A stretch of DNA of 64,000 nucleotides from Roseibaca sp. Y0-43 (GCF_020667835.1 NZ_JAFMPR010000011.1:36350-100349), one strand, 5' to 3'. Positions 8,437 through 17,101 are shown, counted from the first letter of the stretch. Numbers and translations: made by a program. The notes: generated by a model not told the origin, from the letters alone.

Positions 8437-9602
8437 TTCACCCGCTCCATGATGGACACGTAGTTGGTGACAGCCGCGCCGCCCATGTTGAACACGCCCG
8501 CCATGGTGGCGCCGCGGATCTGCATGTCACCCGCGTCATGCGTCAGTTGTTGCGCTGCCATGACATGCATCGACACGCCCGTGGCCCCGATGGGGTGGCC
8601 CTTGGATTTCAGCCCGCCCGACGGGTTGACCGGCAGGCGCCCGTCCTTGGCGGTAATGCCCTCGCGGATGACGCGGCCGCCTTGGCCCGGTTCCGCCAGC
8701 CCCATCGCCTCGTATTCCAGCAACTCGGCGATGGTGAAGCAATCATGCGTTTCCACCAGCGACAGGTCGTCGAGCGTGACGCCCGCCTGCGCCAGCGCCT
8801 TGGCCCAAGCCAGCCGCGCGCCCTTGAATTCCAGCACGTCGCGGCGCGACAGCGCCATGATGTCATTGGCATGGGCGCGGGCGCGGAATGCGATCGCACG
8901 GTTCAACCCCGCCGCCGTTTCCGCATCGGCCAGAACCAGCACCGCCGCGCCATCGCTGACAAGCGAGCAATCGGTGCGCCGCAACGGCCCTGCCACACGC
9001 GGATTCTTGTCCGACACGGTGTTGCAAAATGCCACGTCGAAGGGTTTGCGCATATGCGCGATGGGGTTCGCCATGCCGTTCGCGTGGTTCTTGGCGGCGA
9101 TCATGGCCAGTTCTTCGGACTTGTCGCCATGGCGCTGGAAATAGCTGGCGGCGATCTGGCCGAACAGGCCCGCGAAGCCGCCGTCTACTTCGGCTTCCTC
9201 GGCGCGGTAGCTGGCCCCCAGTAGAATATCGCCCACCTCTGCCGTGGGCGTGGCGGTCATCTTTTCCGCGCCCACCACCAGCGCGATGCGCCCACGCCCG
9301 GATTCGATGAAATCCATCGCGCCGTGCAGCGCGGCCGATCCGGTCGCGCAGGCATTTTCATAGCGGGTCGCAGGGGTATGGGCGAAGCGCTCATCCGCCA
9401 TCGCGACAAGCGCGCCTTGGAAATCCTGGCGCGAGAAACCGTTATTGTAGACGCCCACGAAAATGCCATCGACATCTTCCGCGCCAATGCCCGCATGGTC
9501 CAGCGCCGGGGCAAGGGCAAGGGCCATCAGGGCTTCGGTGCTGTCGGCGTCGGATTTGCCGAAAGGGGTGTGGGACCAGCCCACGATCTGCGCGTTCGCC
9601 AT
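8433..9602 (-). CDS. Thiolase family protein (SCP-x type acetyl-CoA acetyltransferase)
   Basis: This 389-residue thiolase-fold protein is the first gene of the thiolase-ligase-PPC operon, with a clear GGGAGG ribosome site. The nucleophilic cysteine lies in ENACATGSAALHGA, a catalytic His in THDCF, and a second in KGHPIGATG. The usual C-terminal CxG motif is replaced by FNMGG, which is typical of the SCP-x/archaeal-like thiolase subfamily. Members act in degradative cleavage of unusual beta-ketoacyl-CoAs or as non-decarboxylating condensing enzymes. Coupling to an acyl-CoA ligase suggests breakdown of an activated acid to acetyl-CoA or propionyl-CoA. The specific substrate is unknown. Confidence 0.85.
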   Translation of the reverse strand: MANAQIVGWSHTPFGKSDADSTEALMALALAPALDHAGIGAEDVDGIFVGVYNNGFSRQDFQGALVAMADERFAHTPATRYENACATGSAALHGAMDFIESGRGRIALVVGAEKMTATPTAEVGDILLGASYRAEEAEVDGGFAGLFGQIAASYFQRHGDKSEELAMIAAKNHANGMANPIAHMRKPFDVAFCNTVSDKNPRVAGPLRRTDCSLVSDGAAVLVLADAETAAGLNRAIAFRARAHANDIMALSRRDVLEFKGARLAWAKALAQAGVTLDDLSLVETHDCFTIAELLEYEAMGLAEPGQGGRVIREGITAKDGRLPVNPSGGLKSKGHPIGATGVSMHVMAAQQLTHDAGDMQIRGATMAGVFNMGGAAVTNYVSIMERVK

Positions 9603-9674
9603 GGTGTAACCTCCCGTTTGGGCCAGAGGTTAGACCGCGCCCCGCGCCTTGGCCAGAGCCGTGTGCGCATAGAA

Positions 9675-9705
9675 AAAGGCGGGCCGCTTGCGCAGGCCCG
9701 CCTTT
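9675..9705 (-). terminator. Rho-independent terminator of the HU gene
   Basis: On the minus strand an 11-bp perfect stem (AAAGGCGGGCC / GGCCCGCCTTT) with a 9-base loop is followed by a run of five T and then CT. It lies 19 bases downstream of the HU stop and ahead of the thiolase start, separating the two units. Confidence 0.88.
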
Positions 9706-9723
9706 CGGGAAAGGATACAACCC

Positions 9724-10014
9724 TTAGCTGTTGACAGCGTCTTTCAGGGCTTTGGCGATCGTCACCTTCACGGCGCGGTCGGCTTCCTTGGTCATCGTCT
9801 CGCCGGTGGCGGGGTTGCGGACCTGACGCTCGGGGCGGGCGCGGCACATGACCTTGCCGATGCCGGGCAGCGTGACCGCACCACCGGCCGAGACCTCGCG
9901 CATGACCAGCGCGGCAATGGCGTCCAGCGCGGCGTTTGCGGTTTTCTTGTCGGCGTCCATCTCTTCGGCCAGTGCGGCGACAAGCTGGGTCTTGGTCATC
10001 GGTTTCGCGGTCAT
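9724..10014 (-). CDS. hup: HU family DNA-binding protein
   Basis: This 96-residue histone-like protein begins MTAKPMTKTQLVAALAEEM. It has the HU/IHF fold signature: TLPGIGKVMCRARPERQVRNPATGE is the beta-arm region, with the conserved RNPATGE motif, and the protein ends KVTIAKALKDAVNS. HU proteins bend and compact DNA in the nucleoid as dimers. The start at 10014 was chosen because GGAGAG lies just upstream. A longer frame opens upstream but is not needed for the family length. The gene has its own promoter-like sequence and a strong terminator, so it is monocistronic. Confidence 0.92.
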   Translation of the reverse strand: MTAKPMTKTQLVAALAEEMDADKKTANAALDAIAALVMREVSAGGAVTLPGIGKVMCRARPERQVRNPATGETMTKEADRAVKVTIAKALKDAVNS

Positions 10015-10076
10015 TCGTCTCTCCATCTCTCGGGTTCGCCGCGCCTCGCGCGGCTGTGAACTGTGTTGCGAGGCGC

Positions 10077-10105
10077 ATCTAGCCTTGTTTTCACGCAGGT
10101 GACAA
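10077..10105 (-). promoter_or_regulatory. Sigma70-like promoter of the HU gene
   Basis: On the minus strand TTGTCA and CTAGAT are separated by 17 bases, a near-consensus housekeeping spacing. The -10 box lies about 60 bases upstream of the HU start codon. Confidence 0.55.
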
Positions 10106-10153
10106 TTCCCACAGGCGCAGAAAAAACCCTTTTTCTGGGGAAAACCACTGAAA

Positions 10154-10187
10154 AATGCCGGTTGACGGCGCTTTCCGTCGCGGCATT
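10154..10187 (-). terminator. Probable terminator of AMP nucleosidase gene
   Basis: On the minus strand an outer stem AATGCCG/CGGCATT encloses an inner GACGG/CCGTC stem, and it is followed by TTTTT. It begins about 10 bases after the amn stop codon. A second T run follows further downstream. Confidence 0.7.
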
Positions 10188-10197
10188 CGGGCAAAAG

Positions 10198-11670
10198 CTA
10201 CAAAAACGCGGTTTCGCTGAAGCTGCGCAGTTTCCGGCTGTGGATGCGTTCCAGCGGCATGTCGCGCAGCAATTCCATGGCGCGGATGCCGATCTGCAAA
10301 TGCCGGGCGACCTGCGTCTTGTAAAAGCTCGATGCCATGCCGGGCAGTTTCAACTCGCCATGCAGGGGTTTGTCGGACACGCATAAAAGCGTGCCATAGG
10401 GCACCCGGAAGCGGAACCCGTTGGCCGCGATGGTCGCGCTTTCCATGTCCAGCGCGATGGCGCGCGACTGGCTGAGGCGCTGGACGGGGCCGGATTGATC
10501 GCGCAACTCCCAGTTGCGGTTGTCAATGGTGGCCACGGTGCCGGTGCGCATGATCTGTTTCAGCGCATAGCCTTCCAGCTGCGTGACCTGCGCCACCGCG
10601 TCTTGCAGCGCGATCTGGATTTCGGCCAGCGCCGGGATCGGCACCCAGACGGGCAGATCGGCGTCCAGCACGTTGTCTTCGCGCAGGTAAGCATGTGCCA
10701 GCACGAAATCGCCCAAAGCCTGAGAGTTGCGCAGCCCCGCGCAATGCCCGACCATCAGCCACGCATGGGGGCGCAGCACGGCGATATGGTCGGTCGCGGT
10801 TTTCGCGTTCGACGGGCCAACCCCGATATTCACGAGCGTGATGCCCGCGCCCTTGGCCCGCTTCAGGTGATAGGTGGGCATCTGCGGCAGGCGGGGCAGG
10901 GGAGGGATGTCGGCATCCGGGTCGGTGATGACCGCGTCACCCGGCGCGACAAAGGCGGTATAGCCGCTCTCGGGGTCGCGCAGCATGTCGCGGGCGAAGG
11001 CCTCGAATTCGTCGACATAGAACTGGTAGTTTGTGAACAGGATGTGGTTTTGGAAATGCTCGGGCGTGGTCGCGGTATAATGCGCAAGCCGCGCGAGCGA
11101 GTAATCCACACGCTGCGCCGTGAACAGCGCCAGCGGCAGCGACCCGTCGGCATTGCGCACCCGGTCGCCATTGACGATGTCGTCATTCGTTGTGTCCAGA
11201 TCGGGCACGTCGAATACATCGCGCAAGCTGAGCGCCATCTCACCGCCTTCGGGCAAGGCCACGTCCCCGCGCCCGGCCATGGCGAAATGCAGCGGAATCG
11301 GCGTCGAGGACGGACCGATGCTGACCGGCATGTTGTGGTTTTCCATCAACAGCGCGATCTGCTGGCGCAGGTAATGGCGGAACAGGTCTGGGCGGGTGAC
11401 GGTTGTGGCATATTCGCCGGGTTCCGAAACATGCCCGAAGCTCAGCCGCGAATCCACTTGGTCGAAGCGCGTGGTGACGAACCGAATCTCTGGGTAATAG
11501 GCCCGGTAGCGCCCTTTCGGCGCCGCGCCCTTGGCCAGATCGTTGAAGGCCGCGATCAGGAATTGCGTGGCGTCCTTGTATAGCGCCTCTAGCTTGGCCA
11601 CCGCTGCATCGGGGTCGGTGAAGGTTTCATGTGGCGCATCTGGCGGCGTCAGGATGTCGGCAAAATTCAT
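10198..11670 (-). CDS. amn: AMP nucleosidase
   Basis: This 490-residue enzyme hydrolyses AMP to adenine and ribose 5-phosphate. The length matches the roughly 480-residue E. coli Amn. The N-terminal domain contains RYRAYYPEIRF and DSRLSFGHVSEPG. The catalytic phosphorylase-like domain contains GITLVNIGVGPSNAKTATDH, HAWLMVGHCAGLRNSQ, DYVLAHAY-like FVLAHAYLRED, and ALDMESATIAANGFR, the purine/ribose-binding segment. The start at 11670 gives MNFADIL, and the upstream extension of the frame is antisense to the HDAC gene and rejected. The gene is monocistronic between HU and the divergent HDAC operon. Confidence 0.92.
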   Translation of the reverse strand: MNFADILTPPDAPHETFTDPDAAVAKLEALYKDATQFLIAAFNDLAKGAAPKGRYRAYYPEIRFVTTRFDQVDSRLSFGHVSEPGEYATTVTRPDLFRHYLRQQIALLMENHNMPVSIGPSSTPIPLHFAMAGRGDVALPEGGEMALSLRDVFDVPDLDTTNDDIVNGDRVRNADGSLPLALFTAQRVDYSLARLAHYTATTPEHFQNHILFTNYQFYVDEFEAFARDMLRDPESGYTAFVAPGDAVITDPDADIPPLPRLPQMPTYHLKRAKGAGITLVNIGVGPSNAKTATDHIAVLRPHAWLMVGHCAGLRNSQALGDFVLAHAYLREDNVLDADLPVWVPIPALAEIQIALQDAVAQVTQLEGYALKQIMRTGTVATIDNRNWELRDQSGPVQRLSQSRAIALDMESATIAANGFRFRVPYGTLLCVSDKPLHGELKLPGMASSFYKTQVARHLQIGIRAMELLRDMPLERIHSRKLRSFSETAFL

Positions 11671-11784
11671 ATCATGTCCAGTTCGGGCTTTGACGCAGAT
11701 TGCCCCAAGCCCGCCCCCGCGACAAGCGGGCCGCCGCGTCAAATTGCGCTTCCCCCCTGCACGCCAATCGACTAGCGTTCGGGC

Positions 11785-12720
11785 ATGACAACCGCATTCT
11801 ATACCCATGCCGATGGCGAGGCGCACCAGACCCCGCACGGACACCCCGAATCGCCCGCGCGGCTGGCCGCGATTGCCGATGCCTTGGCCGCGCCCGAATT
11901 CGCAACCCTCGACCGCCATTCCGCGCCCATCGCCAGTGAAGAGCGCGTGCTTCTGTGCCACCCGCAAGCCTATATCGACCGCATTCGCCGCGCGCTGCCT
12001 GCGGCGGGCATATACCAGCTCGATGCCGATACACATGTGTCGAACATGTCCATGCAGGCCGCCTTGCGCGCCGTGGGCGGGGCCTGTGCCGCCGTGGACC
12101 GGGTCATGGGCGGGCAGGCGGGAAATGCCTTTGTCGCCATGCGCCCGCCCGGCCACCATGCCGAAACGGAAAAACCGATGGGCTTTTGCCTGTTCGGCAC
12201 CGTGGCGATTGCCGCGAAATACGCGGTGGAAATGCACGGGCTGTCACGCGTGGCGGTGGTGGATTTCGACGTGCACCACGGCAATGGCACGCAAGACCTG
12301 CTGTGGGACGAACGCCGCGCGCTGTTCATCTCCAGCCACCAGATGCCGCTATGGCCCGGCACCGGCACACCTGACGAGCGCGGCGCGCATGGCAACGTGA
12401 TGAACGTGCCGCTGAAGCCGGGCACCGATGGCGCGGCGTTCCGGCGTGTCTATGAAGATGTTGTGCTGCCGCAACTTGACCGTTTCGCGCCCGAGATGGT
12501 CCTCGTCTCTGCCGGGTTCGACGCGCATCGTGACGACCCGCTGGCGCAGCTTGACCTGCTGGAAGAAGATTTCGCCTGGGTCACGGGCGCCCTGTGCGAT
12601 GTGGCGGAAAAACATGCCCAAGGGCGGCTGGTTTCCGTGCTGGAAGGCGGCTATGACCTGCCCGCGTTGGGCCGTTCGGTCGCGGCGCATGTCAAGGTCT
12701 TGATGGAGCGATCCGCATGA
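11785..12720 (+). CDS. Histone deacetylase family protein (class II / AcuC-like)
   Basis: This 311-residue zinc amidohydrolase has the full deacetylase signature. It shows the HPESPARL start, RPPGHHAE with the His pair at 124-125, DFDVHHGNGTQ with Asp162 and His164 as zinc ligands, and SAGFDAHRDDP with Asp246 as the third ligand. Bacterial members remove acetyl groups from small molecules such as acetylpolyamines, or from lysines. The substrate here is not known. The stop overlaps the xseB start (ATGA), making it the first gene of an HDAC-xseB-ispA-dxs run. Confidence 0.9.
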   Translation: MTTAFYTHADGEAHQTPHGHPESPARLAAIADALAAPEFATLDRHSAPIASEERVLLCHPQAYIDRIRRALPAAGIYQLDADTHVSNMSMQAALRAVGGACAAVDRVMGGQAGNAFVAMRPPGHHAETEKPMGFCLFGTVAIAAKYAVEMHGLSRVAVVDFDVHHGNGTQDLLWDERRALFISSHQMPLWPGTGTPDERGAHGNVMNVPLKPGTDGAAFRRVYEDVVLPQLDRFAPEMVLVSAGFDAHRDDPLAQLDLLEEDFAWVTGALCDVAEKHAQGRLVSVLEGGYDLPALGRSVAAHVKVLMERSA

Positions 12721-12959
12721 GCAGCGAAACCCCGATTGACGAAATGAGCTTCGAGGCCGCCCTGGCCGAGCTGGAGCAGGTTGTCACCCGTCTGGAACGG
12801 GGCGACGTGCCGCTGGAGGATTCGATCACGCTCTATGAACGCGGCGCGAAGCTGAAAGCGCATTGCGAGGCGCGGCTGCAAGCAGCGCAAATGCGGGTGG
12901 AAGCGATCCGGCTGGCCGAAGATGGCACCCCGAAAGCGACAGAACCGTTCAACCCATGA
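12717..12959 (+). CDS. xseB: Exodeoxyribonuclease VII small subunit
   Basis: This 80-residue protein has the family core SFEAALAELEQVVTRLERGDVPLEDSITLYERG, a helical hairpin that binds the large subunit XseA. The enzyme degrades single-stranded DNA in either direction. Its length is typical. Both ends overlap neighbours by four bases (ATGA with the HDAC gene upstream and ispA downstream). The xseB-ispA-dxs order is common in many proteobacteria. Confidence 0.93.
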   Translation: MSSETPIDEMSFEAALAELEQVVTRLERGDVPLEDSITLYERGAKLKAHCEARLQAAQMRVEAIRLAEDGTPKATEPFNP

Positions 12960-13831
12960 CCAGCTTTCCCGCCGCCCTGAGCGCCGCCGCCGAGACTGTC
13001 GAGGCGCGGCTGCAAGCCGAGATCGCAACCCTGCCCGCAAGCGTGGTACGCGACGCGATGGCCTATGCAGCGCTGGGCGGCAAGAAACTGCGCGGGTTTC
13101 TGGTGCTGGAAAGCGCGCGGCTGCACGGGATCGGGCCAGAGCAATCCGTGGCCGCCGCGGCTGCGATCGAAGCCATTCATGCCTATTCGCTGGTGCATGA
13201 CGATTTGCCCGCCATGGATGACGACGACCTGCGCCGGGGCCAGCCCACGGTGCATGTGAAATGGGATGACGCGACCGCCATCCTGACCGGCGACGCGCTG
13301 CAAACGCTGGCTTTCGGGTTGCTCGCGCAGCCCGATGCCGCGCCGTCGGATGCGGGGCGTCTGGCGCTTCTCGCGTCGCTTGCCCATGCCTCTGGCGGGG
13401 CGGGCATGGTGCTGGGGCAGGCGCTTGATATTGCCGCCGAAACCGCCACCACGCCGCTCGATCTGGACGCGATCACGGCCCTGCAAGCGGGCAAGACCGG
13501 CGCGCTGATCGAATGGTCCGCCTGCGCGGGCGCGCGCATGGCCGGGGCCGACCCCGCGCCGCTTGCCGCCTATGCGCAGGCGCTCGGTCTGGCGTTCCAG
13601 ATTGCCGATGACATTCTGGATGTCGAGGGCGACGCCAAACTGGCCGGCAAACGCCTGCAAAAAGACGCAGAGGCCGGCAAGGCCACTTTCGTGTCATTGC
13701 TGGGGCTGGACGGTGCGAAAGCCCGCGCGCTTGACCTGATCGCACAGGCACAAACCGCCCTTGAGCCATACGGTCAACAGGCCGATCTATTGCGGGACGC
13801 GGCGCAATTCGTTATTGCCCGCAAGGCGTGA
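12956..13831 (+). CDS. ispA: Farnesyl/geranyl diphosphate synthase
   Basis: This 291-residue trans-isoprenyl diphosphate synthase condenses DMAPP/GPP with IPP in the cytoplasm. The first aspartate-rich motif is [15 protein letters not shown] (residues about 80-95), which has the DDxxxxD spacing of bacterial FPP synthases. The second is [19 protein letters not shown] binds the diphosphate of the substrate. The ATG at 12956 overlaps the xseB stop, and an earlier in-frame start inside xseB was rejected. Pairing with dxs 31 bases downstream puts the entry enzyme and the chain-elongating enzyme of isoprenoid synthesis together. Confidence 0.93.
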   Translation: MTSFPAALSAAAETVEARLQAEIATLPASVVRDAMAYAALGGKKLRGFLVLESARLHGIGPEQSVAAAAAIEAIHAYSLVHDDLPAMDDDDLRRGQPTVHVKWDDATAILTGDALQTLAFGLLAQPDAAPSDAGRLALLASLAHASGGAGMVLGQALDIAAETATTPLDLDAITALQAGKTGALIEWSACAGARMAGADPAPLAAYAQALGLAFQIADDILDVEGDAKLAGKRLQKDAEAGKATFVSLLGLDGAKARALDLIAQAQTALEPYGQQADLLRDAAQFVIARKA

Positions 13832-13862
13832 TCCCCCGCGCGACGCAAACAGGACCAAGCCG

Positions 13863-15779
13863 ATGCCCGATACCCCTCTTCTGGACAAGGTTCACAGCCC
13901 CGCCGATCTGCGCGGCATGACCGATGCCCAGTTGCGGCAAGTGGCCGATGAATTGCGCGCCGACACCATTGCCACCGTGTCCGAAACCGGCGGTCATCTG
14001 GGTGCGGGGCTGGGCGTGGTGGAGCTGACCGTTGCGCTGCACGCGGTGTTCGACACGCCGCGCGACCGGCTGATCTGGGACGTCTCGCACCAGTGCTATC
14101 CGCACAAGATCATCACCGGCCGCCGCGACCGTATGCGCACCCTGCGCCAGGAAAACGGGCTGTCGGGTTTCACCAAGCGGTCTGAATCGCCCTATGACCC
14201 GTTTGGCGCGGCGCATAGCTCGACCTCTATTTCCGCTGCGCTGGGCTTTGCCGTGGCGCGCGATCTGGGTGGTGCGCCAGAGCCTGCCTTGGGCGATGCG
14301 ATTGCCGTGATCGGCGATGGCGCGATCAGCGCGGGCATGGCCTATGAAGCGCTGAACAATGCCGGCCATTGGGGCAAGCGGCTGTTCGTGGTGCTGAACG
14401 ACAACGAGATGTCCATCGCACCGCCGACCGGGGCCATGTCCAGCTACCTGTCGCGGCTTTATGCCGACAAGCCGGTGCAAGACCTGAAACAGGCTGTGAA
14501 GGGGGCGTTGTCCTTCATGCCCGGCCCCATTCAGGAAGGCGCGCGCCGGGCCAAGGACTTGCTGAAACACGCCACCGTCGGCGGCACCTTGTTCGAAGAA
14601 CTGGGCTTCAACTATGTCGGCCCCATCGACGGGCACGATCTGGACCAGCTTTTGTGGGTGTTCCGCACGCTTCAGGCTCGCGCGGACGAACCCGTGCTGA
14701 TCCATGTGCTGACCAAGAAGGGCAAGGGCTATGGCCCCGCCGAGGATGCCGAGGATCGCGGCCATGCCCGCGCCAAGTTCGACCTTGTGACCGGCAAGCA
14801 GCAAAAGGCCACGCCCAATGCGCCCAGCTACACCAAGGTATTCGCGCAAGCGCTGATCGACGAAGCCGACCGCGACGACAAGATCGTGGCCGTCACCGCC
14901 GCCATGCCCGACGGCACCGGGCTGGACCTGTTCGCCAAGGCGCACCCGTCGCGCATGTTCGACGTGGCGATTGCGGAACAACATGGCGTGACCTTTTGCG
15001 CGGGGCTTGCGGCGGGCGGCATGAAACCCTTTTGCGCCATGTATTCGACCTTCTTGCAGCGCGGCTATGACCAAGTGGTGCATGACGTGGCGATCCAGCG
15101 CCTGCCCGTGCGCTTCGCCATCGACCGCGCGGGGCTTGTGGGTGCCGATGGCGCGACCCATGCGGGCAGTTTCGACGTGGCCTATCTGGCGAACCTGCCG
15201 GGTTTCGTGGTCATGGCCGCCGCGGACGAGGCGGAACTGGTGCATATGGTCGCCACTGCCGTGGCGCATGACGATGGCCCCATCGCCTTCCGCTATCCGC
15301 GCGGCGAAGGCGAGGGCGTTGAAATGCCCGCGCGCGGCGTTCCGCTGGAAATCGGCAAGGGCCGGATGATCCGCGAGGGCAGCCGCGTGGCGATCCTGTC
15401 CTTCGGCACCCGTCTGGGCGAGGTGCTGAAAGCCTGCGAGAGCTTGGGCGCGCAGGGGATTACCCCCACCGTGGCCGATGCACGCTTCGCCAAGCCCTTG
15501 GACCGCGAGTTGATCCTGAAACTCGCCGCCGAGCATGAGGCGCTGATTACCATAGAGGAAGGCGCGGTCGGCGGCTTCGGCAGCCATGTCGCCCAGCTTT
15601 TGTCGGACGAAGGCGTGTTCGACCACGGGCTGAAATTCCGCTCCATGGTGCTGCCTGACATCTTCATCGACCAAGCCAGCCCCAAGGCCATGTATGACGT
15701 CGCCGCCATGAACGCGCCGCAGATCGTGGACAAGGTGCTGTCGGTGCTGGGCAAGGACAGTCAGGCGAAATCAGCGTAA
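13863..15779 (+). CDS. dxs: 1-deoxy-D-xylulose-5-phosphate synthase
   Basis: This 638-residue thiamine-diphosphate enzyme makes DXP from pyruvate and glyceraldehyde 3-phosphate, the first step of the MEP pathway. The N-terminal domain has [21 protein letters not shown] and [16 protein letters not shown]. The ThDP motif is [18 protein letters not shown] and following. The transketolase-like central domain has [15 protein letters not shown] and [15 protein letters not shown], and the C-terminal domain contains [12 protein letters not shown]. The start at 13863 ([10 protein letters not shown]) fits the family length. A longer frame overlapping ispA was rejected. Confidence 0.95.
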   Translation: MPDTPLLDKVHSPADLRGMTDAQLRQVADELRADTIATVSETGGHLGAGLGVVELTVALHAVFDTPRDRLIWDVSHQCYPHKIITGRRDRMRTLRQENGLSGFTKRSESPYDPFGAAHSSTSISAALGFAVARDLGGAPEPALGDAIAVIGDGAISAGMAYEALNNAGHWGKRLFVVLNDNEMSIAPPTGAMSSYLSRLYADKPVQDLKQAVKGALSFMPGPIQEGARRAKDLLKHATVGGTLFEELGFNYVGPIDGHDLDQLLWVFRTLQARADEPVLIHVLTKKGKGYGPAEDAEDRGHARAKFDLVTGKQQKATPNAPSYTKVFAQALIDEADRDDKIVAVTAAMPDGTGLDLFAKAHPSRMFDVAIAEQHGVTFCAGLAAGGMKPFCAMYSTFLQRGYDQVVHDVAIQRLPVRFAIDRAGLVGADGATHAGSFDVAYLANLPGFVVMAAADEAELVHMVATAVAHDDGPIAFRYPRGEGEGVEMPARGVPLEIGKGRMIREGSRVAILSFGTRLGEVLKACESLGAQGITPTVADARFAKPLDRELILKLAAEHEALITIEEGAVGGFGSHVAQLLSDEGVFDHGLKFRSMVLPDIFIDQASPKAMYDVAAMNAPQIVDKVLSVLGKDSQAKSA

Positions 15780-15784
15780 AGGGA

Positions 15785-15813
15785 AGCATCCGAGGGTGTG
15801 CGCCCCGGATGCT
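15785..15813. terminator. Hairpin between convergent dxs and GNAT genes
   Basis: AGCATCCG and CGGATGCT form an 8-bp stem with a 13-base loop, 5 bases after the dxs stop and 9 before the GNAT stop. It has no clear T run on either strand, so termination strength is uncertain. Confidence 0.4.
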
Positions 15814-15821
15814 CCGCCAGT

Positions 15822-16358
15822 TTACCAAAGTGCCGGGTCGTTCAGCGCGGGCACGCAGGTTGCGGCCCCCTGTAGCGGCGTCAGCTCGGCGTCTGTCAGC
15901 GATTGCGCCAGCCAACCTTCGGGATAGCTGAGCGGCAGGGGCGCTTGCGCCATTGCCTCGTCAATCTGCTGATAGCCCACGCGCCCGTAGAAGTTGATGT
16001 CGCCATAAGTCAGCGCGACATCCACGCCCGCGCCGCGCAACTGCTCAAAGGCGTGGCGCAGCAGCTTCTGCCCCAGCCCCCTGCCTTGCTGCGCTGTCGC
16101 CACCGCCATGGGCGACAGGATGAACGCCCTGCGCGCATCTTCCGCGAAGCGCAGGCGGGTGAAGATGGCGCAGGCGTGCACGGTGCCCTCCTCCAAAGCA
16201 GAGAACACGAAAATATCCTCTGCGGGCGTGGTGGACAAAAGCGCCGTGACGAAATCGCCGATCACCGCACCTTCTTCCGCCCCTTCCGAAGCGGTGAAGG
16301 TGGCGCGGAACAGGTCGATGATGGCCTGCGGTTGGGCCATGTCTGTTGTAAATTCCAT
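15822..16358 (-). CDS. GNAT N-acetyltransferase, YjhQ-like
   Basis: This 178-residue protein has the GNAT acetyl-CoA pyrophosphate loop at ATAQQGRGLGQKLLRHA, preceded by the FILSPMAV strand. It then shows DVALTYGDINFYGRVGYQQ, as in the YhbS/YjhQ type of predicted acetyltransferases. It lies 12 bases downstream of a YjhX-family gene in the same direction. In E. coli the toxin-like yjhX is likewise followed by yjhQ, a GNAT protein proposed as its antitoxin. The same order suggests a homologous pair, though this is inference. Acetylation target unknown. Confidence 0.8.
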   Translation of the reverse strand: MEFTTDMAQPQAIIDLFRATFTASEGAEEGAVIGDFVTALLSTTPAEDIFVFSALEEGTVHACAIFTRLRFAEDARRAFILSPMAVATAQQGRGLGQKLLRHAFEQLRGAGVDVALTYGDINFYGRVGYQQIDEAMAQAPLPLSYPEGWLAQSLTDAELTPLQGAATCVPALNDPALW

Positions 16359-16370
16359 CGGTTTTTTCCT

Positions 16371-16628
16371 TCAGCGTTGGTTCAGTTGCGCGCGCACGGC
16401 GTCTATGCCCTGGCGCGATACACGGTAAGGCTGCCCGTTTTGCGAGCGGATGAAGCGCCGCCGTTTCAGGCGTAAAAACAGATCGAGCGTGCAGTCGGAC
16501 AGCACGAAGCCGTCGCGGGTGAAGCAGGTGATCTTGCGTATCTTGCCACCGTCGCACCGTTCATGGTGGATGGCCCCGCCAAGGGCGAGTTCGTGCAAAA
16601 CACGTTGTTCGTGCTTTGAGATATTCAT
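16371..16628 (-). CDS. yjhX: YjhX family protein (UPF0386), putative toxin
   Basis: This 85-residue protein matches the YjhX/UPF0386 pattern: an N-terminal MNISKHEQRVLHELALGG, a central RKITCFTRDGFVLSDCTLDLF and a C-terminal IRSQNGQPYRVSRQGIDAVRAQ. The layout suggests a small winged-helix-like fold. The E. coli protein is reported as a toxin of a type II toxin-antitoxin pair with the GNAT protein YjhQ. Here the next gene downstream also encodes a GNAT protein, 12 bases away. Function in this organism is inferred by similarity. Confidence 0.82.
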   Translation of the reverse strand: MNISKHEQRVLHELALGGAIHHERCDGGKIRKITCFTRDGFVLSDCTLDLFLRLKRRRFIRSQNGQPYRVSRQGIDAVRAQLNQR

Positions 16629-16639
16629 CGGAGTGTCTC

Positions 16640-16770
16640 GATTTCGTGCAGATGCAAAAACAGGTCACTCGGCACGCTGCCAGAGTGGCCTTTCGGTTTC
16701 GCGTCCCTCTAGCCGTTGGCCGGGAACGGGCTTATGCCCGGGTCTCTTGCATAAAATCTCCGTCGCGCGG
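16640..16770. other. Structured intergenic segment upstream of yjhX
   Basis: This stretch has no convincing ORF. It contains a CGGGC-TTAT-GCCCG hairpin at 16727-16740 next to a GCC/GGC-rich imperfect hairpin (CCGTTGGCCGG). On the minus strand it would form the 5' leader of yjhX, and on the plus strand a short independent transcript. I do not recognise a known riboswitch or sRNA family in it. Confidence 0.3.
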
Positions 16771-16798
16771 ACATTCTTCCGCCGCGCCATACGAAAAT

Positions 16799-16826
16799 AG
16801 CCTTGGCGCAGGTTGACGCCAAGGCT
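16799..16826 (-). terminator. Terminator of the hsp20-DUF1150 operon
   Basis: AGCCTTGGCG and CGCCAAGGCT form a perfect 10-bp stem with an 8-base loop. On the minus strand it is followed by ATTTTC. It lies 39 bases after the DUF1150 stop. Confidence 0.75.
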
Positions 16827-16865
16827 GCGGCTGTGAATTTGCTAGAAAACCCGACGCCTGTGGCG

Positions 16866-17090
16866 TCAATGCACGCTCACCGGCTCAAAGTCATTTTGGC
16901 GGGCCATGACAAACGCCATGGTGCGGTTCGTCACCAGCGCCAACTGGTCGCCTTCTTCGTGGTGGATGGCATACATCTCGTTCACACCGTGCAATTGCTC
17001 TCGGATATCGTCGGGCAGGTCGGCCACTTTCACGGGGCGGACATAGGCAATCGGCTTGGTGCTGGTCAGGTTCGGGAATTTGGTGTTCAT
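16866..17090 (-). CDS. DUF1150 family protein
   Basis: This 74-residue protein (MNTKFPNLTSTKPIAYVRPV..., then DDIREQLHGVNEMYAIHHEEGDQ...) matches the small DUF1150 family, which in alphaproteobacteria is usually encoded next to Hsp20. Its function is unknown. The start at 17090 is preferred because the ribosome site AAGGGAAG lies between it and an earlier in-frame ATG at 17105. It begins 11 bases after the hsp20 stop, so it is probably co-induced with the small heat-shock protein. Confidence 0.82.
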   Translation of the reverse strand: MNTKFPNLTSTKPIAYVRPVKVADLPDDIREQLHGVNEMYAIHHEEGDQLALVTNRTMAFVMARQNDFEPVSVH

Positions 17091-17101
17091 TGGCTTCCCT
17101 T

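Noticed and set aside
10198..12237. A longer AMP nucleosidase with about 190 extra N-terminal residues
   Set aside because: The extension is antisense to the HDAC gene and absent from the family; the start at 11670 gives the normal length.
16640..16770. A SAM-type riboswitch upstream of yjhX
   Set aside because: The hairpins do not match the SAM-II or SAM/SAH consensus I know, and the downstream genes are not in methionine metabolism.
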